DNA of 64,000 nucleotides from an uncultured Verrucomicrobiales bacterium (GTDB lineage: Bacteria > Verrucomicrobiota > Verrucomicrobiia > Verrucomicrobiales > Akkermansiaceae), in the NCBI GenBank assembly GCA_937928425.1, contig CALFVL010000052.1:1-64000 (forward strand), in the 5' to 3' direction. Within the stretch, counting starts at the first letter, position 1; each line of letters begins with the position of its first letter. The notes under the pieces are model-generated. The model was not told the DNA's origin and made no database searches. It saw nothing but the letters and a program-made list of their open reading frames with translations. A program made the position numbers and the translations under genes. Shown in pieces: positions 1 through 8,776 of this stretch.

Positions 1-1075
1 CTCTCTCTTCATCTCCCTCATTCTGCAGCTCAGCCAAGCGGAGCCAGCGCTCAGCCGTCACCCCCACCTCGATGAGTGAGCTCATCTCCTCAGCCGCCTC
101 CTCAAAGCGTCCCGCAAAAGCCAGAAGCTCGATAAACTCCTCACGCAGGGTCACATCTCCCGGAGCCCTGCGTAAAATTTCACGGAAAGCGGCCACTCCT
201 CCATCCACCTCACCTAGTAGCACCTGCTGGCGCGCAAAGGACTTCTGTAAAGCTAAACGATGTGGCATTTCTTCGCGTAAACTTTTTAAGAAATCCCCTA
301 AGGCAAGCACGTCACGCTCTCTCCGGAAAACCTCATTTATTTTATGCAAAGCCTCCCGCTCTAACCACGAAGCACTCCCAGACTGAGCCAGCACTTTCCG
401 GTAACTCAGTAAAGCCTCATCCCGCAGCTCATCCTCTAACTGTAAATCCCCCAGATCAAGTTCGTCTAGAGCCCTCCGCAAGGGATCCTTCTCCATCATC
501 ACCAGCTCCGCCTGTAAAGTCCGAGCCTCTTCTCCCAAGCCTTCTTCTCGGAACAAGCTCACCAAGTCCTCACGCAGCTCGCGGTCCTGCGGCTTCTTCT
601 TTAAAAGTCCTCGCCACAATTCCAAAGCCACCTTCGTATTTCCCAGGCGCTGCTCATAAGTCCCCCGTAAAGTGACCGCCTCCACATCCTCCCGCCCCGC
701 TAAAACCTGCAAAGCCCCCTCAAAATCTAGCCCTGCTCCCCGTAACTTAGCCACCGCAAGAGCAGTCTCCCCATCCTCCGGTTCCACCATCAACACCTTC
801 TCATACTCTGCTAAAGCCCGCTCGCGCGAGCCAATCGTCTCATAGTAATGCGCCAAGACTCGGCGCTGCGCCACGCCGCCCTCTGCCACTCCTTCCTCCA
901 GCCACTTCTCCAAGTCATCACGCTCACCTTCATCGAGCCACGCATTCACAAAACGTTCCATTAAGACCGCATTAGTGGAATTTCTCAAAAGAAGTTTATG
1001 GTATTTTTCAGCCTTCTCCACCGCCTCCGCGCAAAGCAGAGAAAATCCCAAAAGTAGCCAAACATACACCTTCAT
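1..1075 (-). CDS. Exported TPR-repeat protein (partial, runs off the window start)
   Basis: An open frame starts at the ATG at 1075 and stays open to base 1, so the C-terminus lies outside the window. The N-terminus (MKVYVWLLLGFSLLCAEA) is a signal peptide. The rest is helical and rich in Leu, Ala and Glu, with TPR-like phrases such as RALAEYEKVLMVEPEDGETAL and TKVALELWRGLLKKKPQD, so I read it as a tetratricopeptide-repeat protein acting outside the cytoplasmic membrane. Such proteins usually scaffold envelope complexes; no partner is evident here. The strand is strongly purine-rich in the sense direction, like other minus-strand genes nearby. The TPR assignment is by eye. Confidence 0.7.
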   Translation of the reverse strand, partial: MKVYVWLLLGFSLLCAEAVEKAEKYHKLLLRNSTNAVLMERFVNAWLDEGERDDLEKWLEEGVAEGGVAQRRVLAHYYETIGSRERALAEYEKVLMVEPEDGETALAVAKLRGAGLDFEGALQVLAGREDVEAVTLRGTYEQRLGNTKVALELWRGLLKKKPQDRELREDLVSLFREEGLGEEARTLQAELVMMEKDPLRRALDELDLGDLQLEDELRDEALLSYRKVLAQSGSASWLEREALHKINEVFRRERDVLALGDFLKSLREEMPHRLALQKSFARQQVLLGEVDGGVAAFREILRRAPGDVTLREEFIELLAFAGRFEEAAEEMSSLIEVGVTAERWLRLAELQNEGDEER

Positions 1076-1148
1076 CGAAGGAAAATGTCATAAGCCAAAA
1101 CAAAGCGCAAGAAGGCAGTCAGCCTCCTAAAAAAGCAGCCCTCCTCGC

Positions 1149-1813
1149 TCAGAGTGGAAGCTCCTCTTTCTTCCCTAGAAATTTAGGCTTCGTCCTCAGC
1201 ACATTCACATCCAGCCACATTTTCACGCGGGCTAATTTCTCCCGCCGTGCATTCCTCTTTGCAGAAGGCCCACCGACCGACCGCGCATTTAGCCCCACCG
1301 CCTCCAGTCCCACAGACTCTGCAAGATAAGCCGCCCGCTCATTATGAAACTGCTGCGAGATCAGCACCACCTTCGTGAGCCCGAATATATCTTTCGCCCG
1401 CACCACGGAATCGAGCGTACGCAGGCCCGCATAATCACAAATCACTTTCTCCGCCGGCACCCCAGCCGCCACCAGCGCACTCTTCATATCCTCTGGCTCA
1501 TTATAGCTCTCGGCATGATTATCCCCAGAGACGATAAAGCACTTCACCTTCCCCGCTTGCCACAAAGCCACCGCCGCCTCGATGCGATGCTTAAAATAAA
1601 GATTCTCCCGCCCCTGATAATTCTTCGCACAGCCGAAGACTAAAGCCACCTCAGTCGGCGGAACCTGCTCTGCCCTCTCAAAAAGACGACCCTCGCCAGC
1701 CTCCGTAGCCACTCGATCTGCATAAAAATCACACCAAGAGCTCCCAGTAGACCCAAGAAAACCAGCGCAAACAAACACAGGGACACTTTGAAAAAAAACC
1801 TCCTCGTCAGCAT
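1149..1813 (-). pseudogene. SanA/YdcF-like DUF218 membrane protein, broken by a 1-nt frameshift
   Basis: The downstream frame carries a DUF218 domain (VALVFGCAKNYQG, then RIEAAVALWQAGKV and IVSGDNHAE, then VLISQQFHNERAAYLAESVGL), typical of SanA-type envelope proteins of unknown chemistry. Its N-terminal membrane anchor is in another frame: a start at 1813 gives MLTRRFFFKVSLCLFALVFL followed by GLLGALGVIF. Adding one T to the run of five T (A at 1724-1728 on the plus strand) joins GVIF directly to YADRVATEA, which is the layout expected of the family. So it is either a true frameshift mutation or a homopolymer sequencing error. Reading only the downstream frame gives a 209-residue protein from 1778 with no proper anchor. 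Confidence 0.75.
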
Positions 1814-1919
1814 CCCTTTCAGCATCACCTCACTCTATACCCCCCGTTTTCAGTCGAGTAAATCTCAATAGCTTTACCTTGGACCCTAGATTCCCCCTAA
1901 AAAAACCTGCACCTTTCTC

Positions 1920-2327
1920 CTAGCGACATTGCCAAATACGGCTCAGAAACCACCTGCCCTCCTTCTTCACGAAATCAAGATGATGGCACCCTAACTCCTT
2001 AAAGTGACCACCCAGTTTAAAAGTTGCTGAACCCTTGGGAAATTCTCGCCCTCCAAAGACCTTCACAAGACTCCCTTCACCCAGATCCTCATCTAGTTTT
2101 CTCAGATAATGGATCTTAAGCAGCTCAGAAGCTTTTACCAACTGAGGTCTAGCAAGGGCCTCATAATCATCCTCCGCTAGAGCTTGGTCTGCCCAGACCA
2201 AGAAATGAGCAAGTTTCACAAAGCCATCTTCCGCTTTCGTCTCAGCAGAAACACTGCTCGCACAAAACACGAAATGGACGCAAAAAAAGGCCCAGAAAAC
2301 CGAGCCTTTTTTAAAATTAATTAACAT
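1920..2327 (-). CDS. Small exported protein of unknown function
   Basis: I do not recognise the family. I chose the ATG at 2327 because an AAGGAG ribosome-binding site lies 8 nt upstream; an in-frame ATG 24 nt earlier has none. The N-terminus (MLINFKKGSVFWAFFCVHFV then FCASSVSAET) is a signal peptide with an ASA cleavage site. The mature part is about 110 residues with alternating helix and strand-like segments and ends FVKKEGRWFLSRIWQC, which resembles the closing strand of SnoaL/NTF2-like or DUF4878-type folds (a 'dGrWkl' ending). That fold idea is only a suggestion. It sits 65 nt downstream of msrB on the same strand. Confidence 0.65.
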   Translation of the reverse strand: MLINFKKGSVFWAFFCVHFVFCASSVSAETKAEDGFVKLAHFLVWADQALAEDDYEALARPQLVKASELLKIHYLRKLDEDLGEGSLVKVFGGREFPKGSATFKLGGHFKELGCHHLDFVKKEGRWFLSRIWQCR

Positions 2328-2391
2328 AAGAGTGAGCTCCTTATCGAGCATTTACATTCTGCGGTGATGCTGTAAACAGCTTACTCGCCCT

Positions 2392-2925
2392 TTATTCTTC
2401 ACCCTTAGCCGGAACAAATTTCAGCACCGTTCCATTAATACAGTAGCGCTTATCCGTAGGGTTATTATGCCCTTCTCCACTAAAAACATGGCCTAAATGA
2501 CCATCACAAGTTGCGCAGCGCACCTCCACGCGCCCACTCCCATCACTCTCCATCACCGACTTCACATTTTCAGATTGTGAGGGATCATAAAAAGAAGGCC
2601 ATCCAGAACCGGAATCGAATTTCTCCTTTGAAGAAAATAACTCCGTATCACAGCCCACACAGAAGTAAGTCCCCCCCCCTTGTTCTTTAAACTCCTTATA
2701 AACCTTACCGTTAGAGCGCTCCGTTCCTGATTTACGTAAAATCGTATACTGCGCAGAACTAAGGCGCTTCTTCCATTCTGTATCAGAGACCTGACTTGCT
2801 TCTTCTTTACTCATCGCTTTTGGGATTTCTTTAGAGACTGGCATCACAGGGTTCTTGTCTTCCTGTGCGTAGACCAAGACACCGAGGGCCGCTACGACCA
2901 CTGAGAGGGTGAAAACTTTTTTCAT
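2392..2925 (-). CDS. msrB: Exported peptide-methionine (R)-S-oxide reductase MsrB
   Basis: MsrB reduces the R-epimer of methionine sulfoxide in proteins. The conserved body is clear: FCVGCDTELF (zinc Cys 89 and 92), GSGWPSF, VRCATCDGHLGHVF (zinc Cys 137 and 140) and RYCINGTVLKF, with Cys162 as the catalytic residue. That position is selenocysteine in some animal enzymes but ordinary Cys (TGC/TGT type) here. An N-terminal signal peptide (MKKVFTLSVVVAALGVLVYA) sends it across the membrane, so it probably repairs envelope proteins. It is MsrB alone, not the MsrA-MsrB fusion. Its start faces a divergent plus-strand gene about 110 nt away. Confidence 0.95.
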   Translation of the reverse strand: MKKVFTLSVVVAALGVLVYAQEDKNPVMPVSKEIPKAMSKEEASQVSDTEWKKRLSSAQYTILRKSGTERSNGKVYKEFKEQGGGTYFCVGCDTELFSSKEKFDSGSGWPSFYDPSQSENVKSVMESDGSGRVEVRCATCDGHLGHVFSGEGHNNPTDKRYCINGTVLKFVPAKGEE

Positions 2926-3036
2926 CGTGGCAAAGTGTATGCCGAAAGGACCGTTTCGTCAAATTTCATAAACAATAGAAATCACAAAGATCTTTCAGAT
3001 TGCCTTTTAAAGTCAACGTATCCACCCTCACCCGAG

Positions 3037-3750
3037 ATGAAAATCCGCCGTCAGCACCTCATCGTCACCGGCATCATCCTCCTCGGTATCACCTTTCTGA
3101 CGATTGGCGTCCTGCACCAATCAGAACCCACTAAATACTACGCCCATTCCCTCAGGCACTGGCAGGAAGCAGACTCCGTAGCGGGATACCCTATCGCCAT
3201 TCACAGCCGTGAAAAAGAGCACGATCCCGAGTTCATCACCACTCAGTTCCAGCCTAATCTCAGCACCATGTCACCCATGGAGCAATTCCGCCTCCCCACC
3301 GCAAGGAGCTTCCAGCGCTTCCCTACTACACAGGCCCGTGCCGTCGCCACTGGACTCGTCCTCTACACTGGCAACCCCAGCGGCTATCTCGGAAAAGCAG
3401 TCCTCCTAGGACACCGCCTCCCTAATGGAGACATTATCCAAAGCTTCTACTCTGGCCTCCAAAGAATTTCCGTGAAAGTCGGGCAACACATCCCCCGTGG
3501 AGGCTCCCTAGGCCTAGGGGAAGGCAGTGTGAAACTTGAACTGCGAGAAGGAGTCGCCATCGACATCGCCCTAGAACAAATAGGAGGCATCGACTTAAAC
3601 TCACAAAACACCTCCCCAGCTCCTAACCGATTAGATCTAGAGGATTTTTTCAAAACACACCCTCTCGCCTCTTCCACCCCTGATCCTCTCGCCATCATTC
3701 AGGCGAATAAACTCAGCGAGGCTCGCCGTAAATTAGGACTAGAGGAATAG
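3037..3750 (+). CDS. Membrane-anchored degenerate M23 (LytM-like) domain protein
   Basis: Start at ATG 3037 (MKIRRQHLIVTGIILLG), which directly precedes a single transmembrane or signal segment; the frame is open further upstream but without coding character. The middle of the protein (GLVLYTGNPSGYLGKAVLLGH, then SFYSGLQRISVKVGQHIPRG then GSLGLGEG then LELREG) follows the M23 peptidase fold, as in 'VVYAG..GYGN.V.I.H..G..T.Y.HL......GQ.V..GQ.IG..G...HLHFE'. The zinc ligands are gone, however: the A-H-L motif reads S-G-L and the H-L-H motif reads V-K-L. I infer a catalytically dead LytM domain that binds or activates other wall hydrolases, as EnvC-type proteins do. Confidence 0.6.
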   Translation: MKIRRQHLIVTGIILLGITFLTIGVLHQSEPTKYYAHSLRHWQEADSVAGYPIAIHSREKEHDPEFITTQFQPNLSTMSPMEQFRLPTARSFQRFPTTQARAVATGLVLYTGNPSGYLGKAVLLGHRLPNGDIIQSFYSGLQRISVKVGQHIPRGGSLGLGEGSVKLELREGVAIDIALEQIGGIDLNSQNTSPAPNRLDLEDFFKTHPLASSTPDPLAIIQANKLSEARRKLGLEE

Positions 3751-3751
3751 C

Positions 3752-4999
3752 TTATAACTGCGACTCTAAAAAACGGGCGAAAAATCGCTGATAAGCAGGC
3801 TCTAAGACCCTTTTATAATTTGCCAAAGTAATCTCACGGGACCGCTTCAGATCATCCCGAAACATCACCTCCTGTTCGCGTGCAAATTCACGAGAACGCA
3901 CATGCAGATTCACCTCATCATTAATAAAAAAGGAACGGTCATCGAAATTACCTGACCCCACCACACTCAGCTGCCCATCTGCCACCAGAAGCTTAGAATG
4001 CATCATCGTCGCCTCATACTGGTAAAGACGGATTCCCCCTTTTAAGAGCTCCTCCCAATGGTTTTGAGACGCCCAACGGGTTGGCTTTGAATCAACATAA
4101 TGATTCGGCATCAGCACCTCTACCCTCACCCCCCGAGCTGCCGCTCGAAGGAGAGCCGCTCGAAAATTGCGATTCGGAATGAAGTAAGATTGCTGTAAAA
4201 TAAGAGACTCTCGGGCTCCATTCACCACTGCTAAGACTCCATGAGCAAGCGGTTGCGAGCGATCTTTAGGACCATCATAAACCACCTGCATTGGAATTTT
4301 GCCCTGCCTCTTAAGAGATGGGAAGTACGAAGTTCCCTCTAACTTCTCCCCCGTCAACTCACGCCAATTATCAGCGAAGGCCTCCTGAAAGCCAGCCACC
4401 ACTGGCCCCCTAATTTCATACTGAGTATCGCGCCAATTCGGCAGCTCCTCAGCATCACCGGTCCAAGCATGCGCAAAGCCCGCCCCCCCCGTGAAAGCAA
4501 CATCACCATCGACCACTAAAATCTTCCGATGAGTCCGGTTATTAGAATAACGAGGTCGTAAGATATGAAGTGGGTGGTAAAAATGAAGCTCCACTCCAGC
4601 AGACCTCATTAAAGCGATATTCCCCCTCCCTGCCTTTGCCGAGCCTACCTTATCAAGGATCACCTTAACTGGCACCCCAGCCTTGGCCCTCTCCGCGAGA
4701 GCCCGCGAGAACTCTGCCGTAATCGGAGCCTCAACAAAGGCAAAGGTCTCTAAGGTGATACTCCGGCTGGCACCCTTCACCGCTGAAAGCATCACCGGGA
4801 AAAAGGCATCCCCATTCGCCAAAGTCTTCACCCAGTTCCCAGACACCCATGGACTGCGCGAGACTCTCGCAAGCTCTTTTGGAAAATCCTGCGAAGAAAT
4901 CGAGAGCGAGCGCCCCACCGAAGAGTCTAAATGAGAGCTAAAGCACGAGGCCGCGCCCATCACTCCGCCTATCAACGAAACCCTAGTGGCCTTCCGCAA
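3752..4999 (-). CDS. Phospholipase D/cardiolipin synthase-like lipoprotein
   Basis: Two HKD motifs mark the phospholipase D superfamily: HRKILVVDGDVAFTGG in the first half and HSKLLVADGQLSVVGSGNFD in the second, each with the H-x-K-x4-D core. Such two-domain proteins include cardiolipin synthases (transphosphatidylation of phosphatidylglycerol) and related lipid-modifying enzymes. I chose a TTG start at 4999 because it gives a good lipoprotein signal (RKATRVSLIGGVMGAASC, lipobox AASC). It would overlap the upstream phosphatase gene by 17 nt. ATG 4960 is the alternative. It lacks the two N-terminal membrane spans of ClsA, so the exact substrate is open. Confidence 0.8.
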   Translation of the reverse strand: MRKATRVSLIGGVMGAASCFSSHLDSSVGRSLSISSQDFPKELARVSRSPWVSGNWVKTLANGDAFFPVMLSAVKGASRSITLETFAFVEAPITAEFSRALAERAKAGVPVKVILDKVGSAKAGRGNIALMRSAGVELHFYHPLHILRPRYSNNRTHRKILVVDGDVAFTGGAGFAHAWTGDAEELPNWRDTQYEIRGPVVAGFQEAFADNWRELTGEKLEGTSYFPSLKRQGKIPMQVVYDGPKDRSQPLAHGVLAVVNGARESLILQQSYFIPNRNFRAALLRAAARGVRVEVLMPNHYVDSKPTRWASQNHWEELLKGGIRLYQYEATMMHSKLLVADGQLSVVGSGNFDDRSFFINDEVNLHVRSREFAREQEVMFRDDLKRSREITLANYKRVLEPAYQRFFARFLESQL

Positions 5000-5705
5000 G
5001 ACGATCGGCCAAGACTGCCGGTAGACCCGCATCACGGATCTTCTGCTGAGTAGTCGCAATATCATATTCCACACGGCGGAACCACACGGTAGAAGTCGGG
5101 AGATCATAAATGACGTAACAAGCCCTCCAGTCACCGTCACGCGGCTGACCTACCGAGCCTGTGTTCACGAAGTACTTCGTCCCAGGCTCGACCACCACAG
5201 ACTCTGCTTCTAGTTCCGAAACCCGAGAATCTTTCACAAAAATACGTGGCACATGAGTGTGCCCGTGGAAACAAAGATTCGTAAACTGATAAGAGAAATT
5301 CGACATCGCATCGAATTTATTCGTGACGTAGTTCCATGACTGCGGCTGATCCAGAGTGGAGTGCACCACTGTAAAATCCTCCACCTGACGCACCATCCGA
5401 ATCGTGCGCAGCCATTCACGCTGCTCTAGACTAAGCTGATCGCGGGTCCACTCCAGCGCCGCTGCCGCTACAGGATTCATCGTCTCTAAACTATGCTCGC
5501 CTGAGGCATCTTCATCGTGATTTCCCTTCACTACGGGCCAGCCCGCAGAGCGCACTCGCTCTAAACAAGCTGCGGGGTCTGCATTATAGCCTACAATATC
5601 GCCCATGCAGACGTAGTCAGTACAGCCCTGCTCATTCGCGTCTTGTAAGACAGCTTCGAGGGCCTCGAGGTTGGCGTGAATATCTCCGAAAAGGGCAATG
5701 CGCAT
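4983..5705 (-). CDS. Calcineurin-like metallophosphoesterase (YfcE/MJ0936-type)
   Basis: Start at ATG 5705 gives MRIALFGDIHANLEALEAVL, the canonical beginning of this family; longer readings add only non-conserved residues. The dinuclear-metal motifs appear in order: GDIHAN, GDIVGY, GNHDED, GHTHVPRIF and NTGSVGQPRDGD. These cytoplasmic phosphoesterases hydrolyse phosphodiesters in vitro, and cellular substrates are rarely known. At about 240 residues the length is normal. It lies immediately upstream of, and slightly overlaps, the PLD-like gene, so the two are probably cotranscribed. Confidence 0.9.
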   Translation of the reverse strand: MRIALFGDIHANLEALEAVLQDANEQGCTDYVCMGDIVGYNADPAACLERVRSAGWPVVKGNHDEDASGEHSLETMNPVAAAALEWTRDQLSLEQREWLRTIRMVRQVEDFTVVHSTLDQPQSWNYVTNKFDAMSNFSYQFTNLCFHGHTHVPRIFVKDSRVSELEAESVVVEPGTKYFVNTGSVGQPRDGDWRACYVIYDLPTSTVWFRRVEYDIATTQQKIRDAGLPAVLADRLAEGH

Positions 5706-5804
5706 AACGCTATAAATCTGGTGGCGGCGCGAGAGAATTGCTAGGCAATCGCAGAGTGTAAAGGTCAGATTATTAAGAACCTTTACCACCCCCCCAGAAA
5801 AACT

Positions 5805-6827
5805 TCACTCCTCATTCTTTTTCAGCCAGTCAGGTAGGATCGTCTTCGGTTTATCAAGGTCCCGGCGCCATTTCTCCGTATGGATTCGCTTCTGAGTGGG
5901 CGTCACAAATGGGTTTAAAGCATCTTCAACATTTAACTCCACAATCAGCTTACGGAGGATCCCATCGATCTCTCCTTTAAAAAATCCCTCCTCCAAAACC
6001 CGTTGGCGGTAATTATAAAGATCTTGATAGGCCTTTTCCTTACTAGAGAAAACATCCTCCACCCTAGGGTGGAAACGTGCTGGCGGGAGATCCGGGTTAG
6101 AGGCCAACACCACGAGAAGACAGCGGAACGTCGGCACACCCAGATGTCTCCGATCCTCAGAAATCAGCCTGATCGCCTCCTCATAAGCCTCCACTTCCCT
6201 TCCCGGAATCCGAGCTAAAGTGAACAAATAGCGACGCTGATGCACTGGATTTGGCGACTCCTTAGCCATCTTAAAAGCCTCCGCAGCACGCTCATAGTCA
6301 GGACGCTTAAACTGATTTGACCACATCGCCCCGATCTCAAACCAAAGTGTCTTAGAATCCGGAAGATACTTCAGCCCTTTACGGTAAAAATCATCTGCGG
6401 CTTCGATGAAATCCATCTCCATAATCCGCTGACGTGCTGGACTAAATTCACGATTCGACCTAGCCCAAGAGGCCGCATTATAGCCGATGTGCCATCCCCC
6501 ATGATTCCAGTAAAATTCATTATAAGGATCTAGCGTAGTGATCACCTCGTAATCCTTTTTCAAATCATACCACTCATTGTTTTCAAAATTCCCCTGCCCT
6601 TTTAAGGTCATCATAGACGCCATCACCGTGCGTAAACCGCCGAAGACTCCTGCTAAGCTCGTCTGCCCCATATCCCCCCAAGTCGAAGTGGCAATCCGAG
6701 GCTGCACAATCCTACGTTCACGTAAATCTTCCGTAAACTTTTGCTCATAAGGCATCCGCAAATACCCCGTAAGCAAGATCACTCCTGTCACCATGAGTAA
6801 GTTACGCAGTATCTTAAATCGTTTCAT
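5805..6827 (-). CDS. Membrane-anchored TPR-like protein linked to an ABC-2 exporter
   Basis: A positively charged start (MKRFKILRNLL) precedes one hydrophobic span (MVTGVILLTGYL); the remaining roughly 310 residues are predicted outside the membrane. Phrases such as FIEAADDFYRKGLKYLPDSK and ADYERAAEAFKMAKE-like repeats suggest TPR helices, and the sequence is rich in Trp and Tyr. I do not recognise a named family. It begins 13 nt after the ABC permease gene ends, giving the operon ATPase-permease-this protein, so it is probably an accessory of that transporter. Confidence 0.7.
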   Translation of the reverse strand: MKRFKILRNLLMVTGVILLTGYLRMPYEQKFTEDLRERRIVQPRIATSTWGDMGQTSLAGVFGGLRTVMASMMTLKGQGNFENNEWYDLKKDYEVITTLDPYNEFYWNHGGWHIGYNAASWARSNREFSPARQRIMEMDFIEAADDFYRKGLKYLPDSKTLWFEIGAMWSNQFKRPDYERAAEAFKMAKESPNPVHQRRYLFTLARIPGREVEAYEEAIRLISEDRRHLGVPTFRCLLVVLASNPDLPPARFHPRVEDVFSSKEKAYQDLYNYRQRVLEEGFFKGEIDGILRKLIVELNVEDALNPFVTPTQKRIHTEKWRRDLDKPKTILPDWLKKNEE

Positions 6828-6840
6828 TTAATCTGACATT

Positions 6841-7767
6841 CTAGAACTCCTTATCTGAAAAGACAAACCACGAAAGCACCACATAGATTCCCACATAGAC
6901 TACACTCAAGCCCAGCAACTGCCCCACATCTGAGTAAAGCACATCCTCCGCTCGTGCCGCAGCGTCAGAGATAGCCTCGAACAGCTGGAAATCCGGAAAC
7001 ACCAGCGAGATTAAGGTTCCCACAATTTTATCTGCCCAGCTAGGGGCCTCCCCAAAGCTGGCATCATTGAACAAGCCATCACGCGCGATCGACTGGAATG
7101 AGCCAATAATCCAGATCATCACACTCGTCGCGATCGTAAAAAGGGTAGACGTAGAAAAGGTCGAAATAAGCAAGGCCACCGCCGCAATCACACAGGCCTT
7201 TAAAAAATGAGATAAAACCCCGAACTGTAAAAGAATGGTAGGCCCGTGAGCCGCGATTTCCGCTCGCCCAGCAGCGATCTCACGCTCTGGATAGCCGATT
7301 TTCACCATATACTCAGTCGTCTGCAACAACTTCTCCTCTGTGCGGAAATGCAAAGTCGTCACCAAAAGAACATCCATCACCAACATTGCGATAAAAAGCA
7401 CCACAATCACCCCAAGGAGCTTCCCCGCGAGATAATCTAAGCGCGGCACCGGCTTACATAAAATCGTATACAAGGTCCGATCCTCAATATCGCCCGGAAT
7501 TAACAAAGCAGTAGAGACGATCGCAAAGAGCGATGTGAACAGCATCATCGTGCCCAAGCAGATATTCTTATGCATCCGCAGCTCCTGCTCCGGCATCAGG
7601 GCCTCAGGCCCCTCGAACCAAATCGCATCAAAGAACTGTAAACCCAGAAAAAGAAGGGCTACCGGTGCAAGAAAGTAGAAAATCTTCATCCGCACCAGCT
7701 GTGTCACCGTGCTCTGCGCGATGATCAAAACTCGGCGAGGGGAAAAAAAAGAAGATGGAGAACTCAT
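6841..7767 (-). CDS. ABC-2 type transporter permease
   Basis: The protein has about six hydrophobic spans and the ABC-2 permease pattern: an N-terminal segment VTQLVRMKIFYFLAPVALLF, then DRTLYTILCKPVPRLDYLAGK then LLGV, which is the hallmark 'r...tl..lls.Pvsr..yllGK' loop, and paired spans near the C-terminus (GLSVVYVGIYVVLSWFVF). It would pair with the ATPase encoded 6 nt upstream to export an unidentified substrate. A large loop between spans 2 and 4 (TTEYMVKIGYPEREIAAG) is hydrophilic. 308 residues is normal for the family. Confidence 0.88.
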   Translation of the reverse strand: MSSPSSFFSPRRVLIIAQSTVTQLVRMKIFYFLAPVALLFLGLQFFDAIWFEGPEALMPEQELRMHKNICLGTMMLFTSLFAIVSTALLIPGDIEDRTLYTILCKPVPRLDYLAGKLLGVIVVLFIAMLVMDVLLVTTLHFRTEEKLLQTTEYMVKIGYPEREIAAGRAEIAAHGPTILLQFGVLSHFLKACVIAAVALLISTFSTSTLFTIATSVMIWIIGSFQSIARDGLFNDASFGEAPSWADKIVGTLISLVFPDFQLFEAISDAAARAEDVLYSDVGQLLGLSVVYVGIYVVLSWFVFSDKEF

Positions 7768-7773
7768 AACACT

Positions 7774-8682
7774 TTACCTGATAATACGCTTACGGGATTT
7801 CCCACTCCTTTGCCTTCTTCCCTCCTGAGATGAAGCCCCCTGCGTCTCCCTTAAAAAGAGACTCTCCAAGGTCGTCCGGGCCTGCCCCTCCGACACCAAA
7901 TTCACCCCGTGAGTGACCTCCACCAATTCACGGATCTGCTCCATCAACACCGAGGACGCATTCTCTAAGATCAATTCCGTCTTATCTTCCAGCGAAATCA
8001 GATCATCAAGCCGCCCCTCATTCACCAAAACTCCACCATGAATGATCCCCACCCGATCACAAATCTCCTGCACCTGCTCCAAAAGATGGGAACAAAGAAA
8101 CACCGTGATTCCTCTCTCCTTCAGCGTTAAAATCAGATCACGAATCTCGCGAGACCCCTTAGGGTCCACCCCCGCCGTAGGCTCGTCTAAAACCACCAGG
8201 CGAGGATCTTGCACCAAGGCCTGAGCTAGCCCAATCCGCTGTAACATCCCCTTAGAAAAACCCTTCAAACGGCGGTCCCGTGCCTCCTGTAAACCTACCA
8301 ATTCCAACATCTCCTCAATACGATCTCGCAGCACCCTTCCTCGCATTCCACATAGGCGACCATAAAAACGCACCGTTTCAGCCGCCGTAAGATGCTTATA
8401 AAAGTAGGGGTTTTCAGGTAAAAAGCCCACCTCTCCACGAGAATCCACCTTCGTCGAATTCTTCCCAAAAATCGCACAACTTCCTGAAGTCGGCGCCACA
8501 AGTCCCAGCACCGCCTTCATCGTCGTGGACTTTCCAGACCCATTCGGACCGATCAGTCCATACACCTCACCCGGCGCAATTTTCAGCGAAACATCCCTCA
8601 CCGCGTGCACCTTCTTCCCACGGAAAGGCCCTCGGAAATCCTTCACTAAATTTTTAACCCTCACCGCTGCCACTTCGCTCAT
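7774..8682 (-). CDS. ABC transporter ATP-binding protein (ABC-2 exporter)
   Basis: All nucleotide-binding motifs are present in order: Walker A GLIGPNGSGKSTT near residue 45, Q-loop region VGFLPENPYFY, signature FSKGMLQRIGLAQAL, Walker B LVVLDEPTAGVDP and the H-loop LCSHLLEQVQ. This belongs to the CcmA/NatA-like exporter ATPases that work with ABC-2 permeases. The last 20 or so residues are strongly basic (RQRSGKSRKRIIR). It heads a three-gene operon with the permease and a TPR protein. The promoter must lie in the 94 nt shared with the divergent lipoprotein gene. Confidence 0.95.
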   Translation of the reverse strand: MSEVAAVRVKNLVKDFRGPFRGKKVHAVRDVSLKIAPGEVYGLIGPNGSGKSTTMKAVLGLVAPTSGSCAIFGKNSTKVDSRGEVGFLPENPYFYKHLTAAETVRFYGRLCGMRGRVLRDRIEEMLELVGLQEARDRRLKGFSKGMLQRIGLAQALVQDPRLVVLDEPTAGVDPKGSREIRDLILTLKERGITVFLCSHLLEQVQEICDRVGIIHGGVLVNEGRLDDLISLEDKTELILENASSVLMEQIRELVEVTHGVNLVSEGQARTTLESLFLRETQGASSQEGRRQRSGKSRKRIIR

Positions 8683-8776
8683 TTCTCTGCCAATTTAACG
8701 AAGCTTCACAAAGGTGCAAGACAGGGAAACAAAAGTTGTTTAGAGTGTCGCTCTCACAGCACAGAATTAATTCCTA

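Noticed and set aside
1720-1733. Programmed -1 frameshift in the SanA-like gene
   Set aside because: The slippery heptamer would be G-ATT-TTT; tRNA re-pairing would leave mismatches, and no stimulatory structure is evident. A simple indel is more likely.
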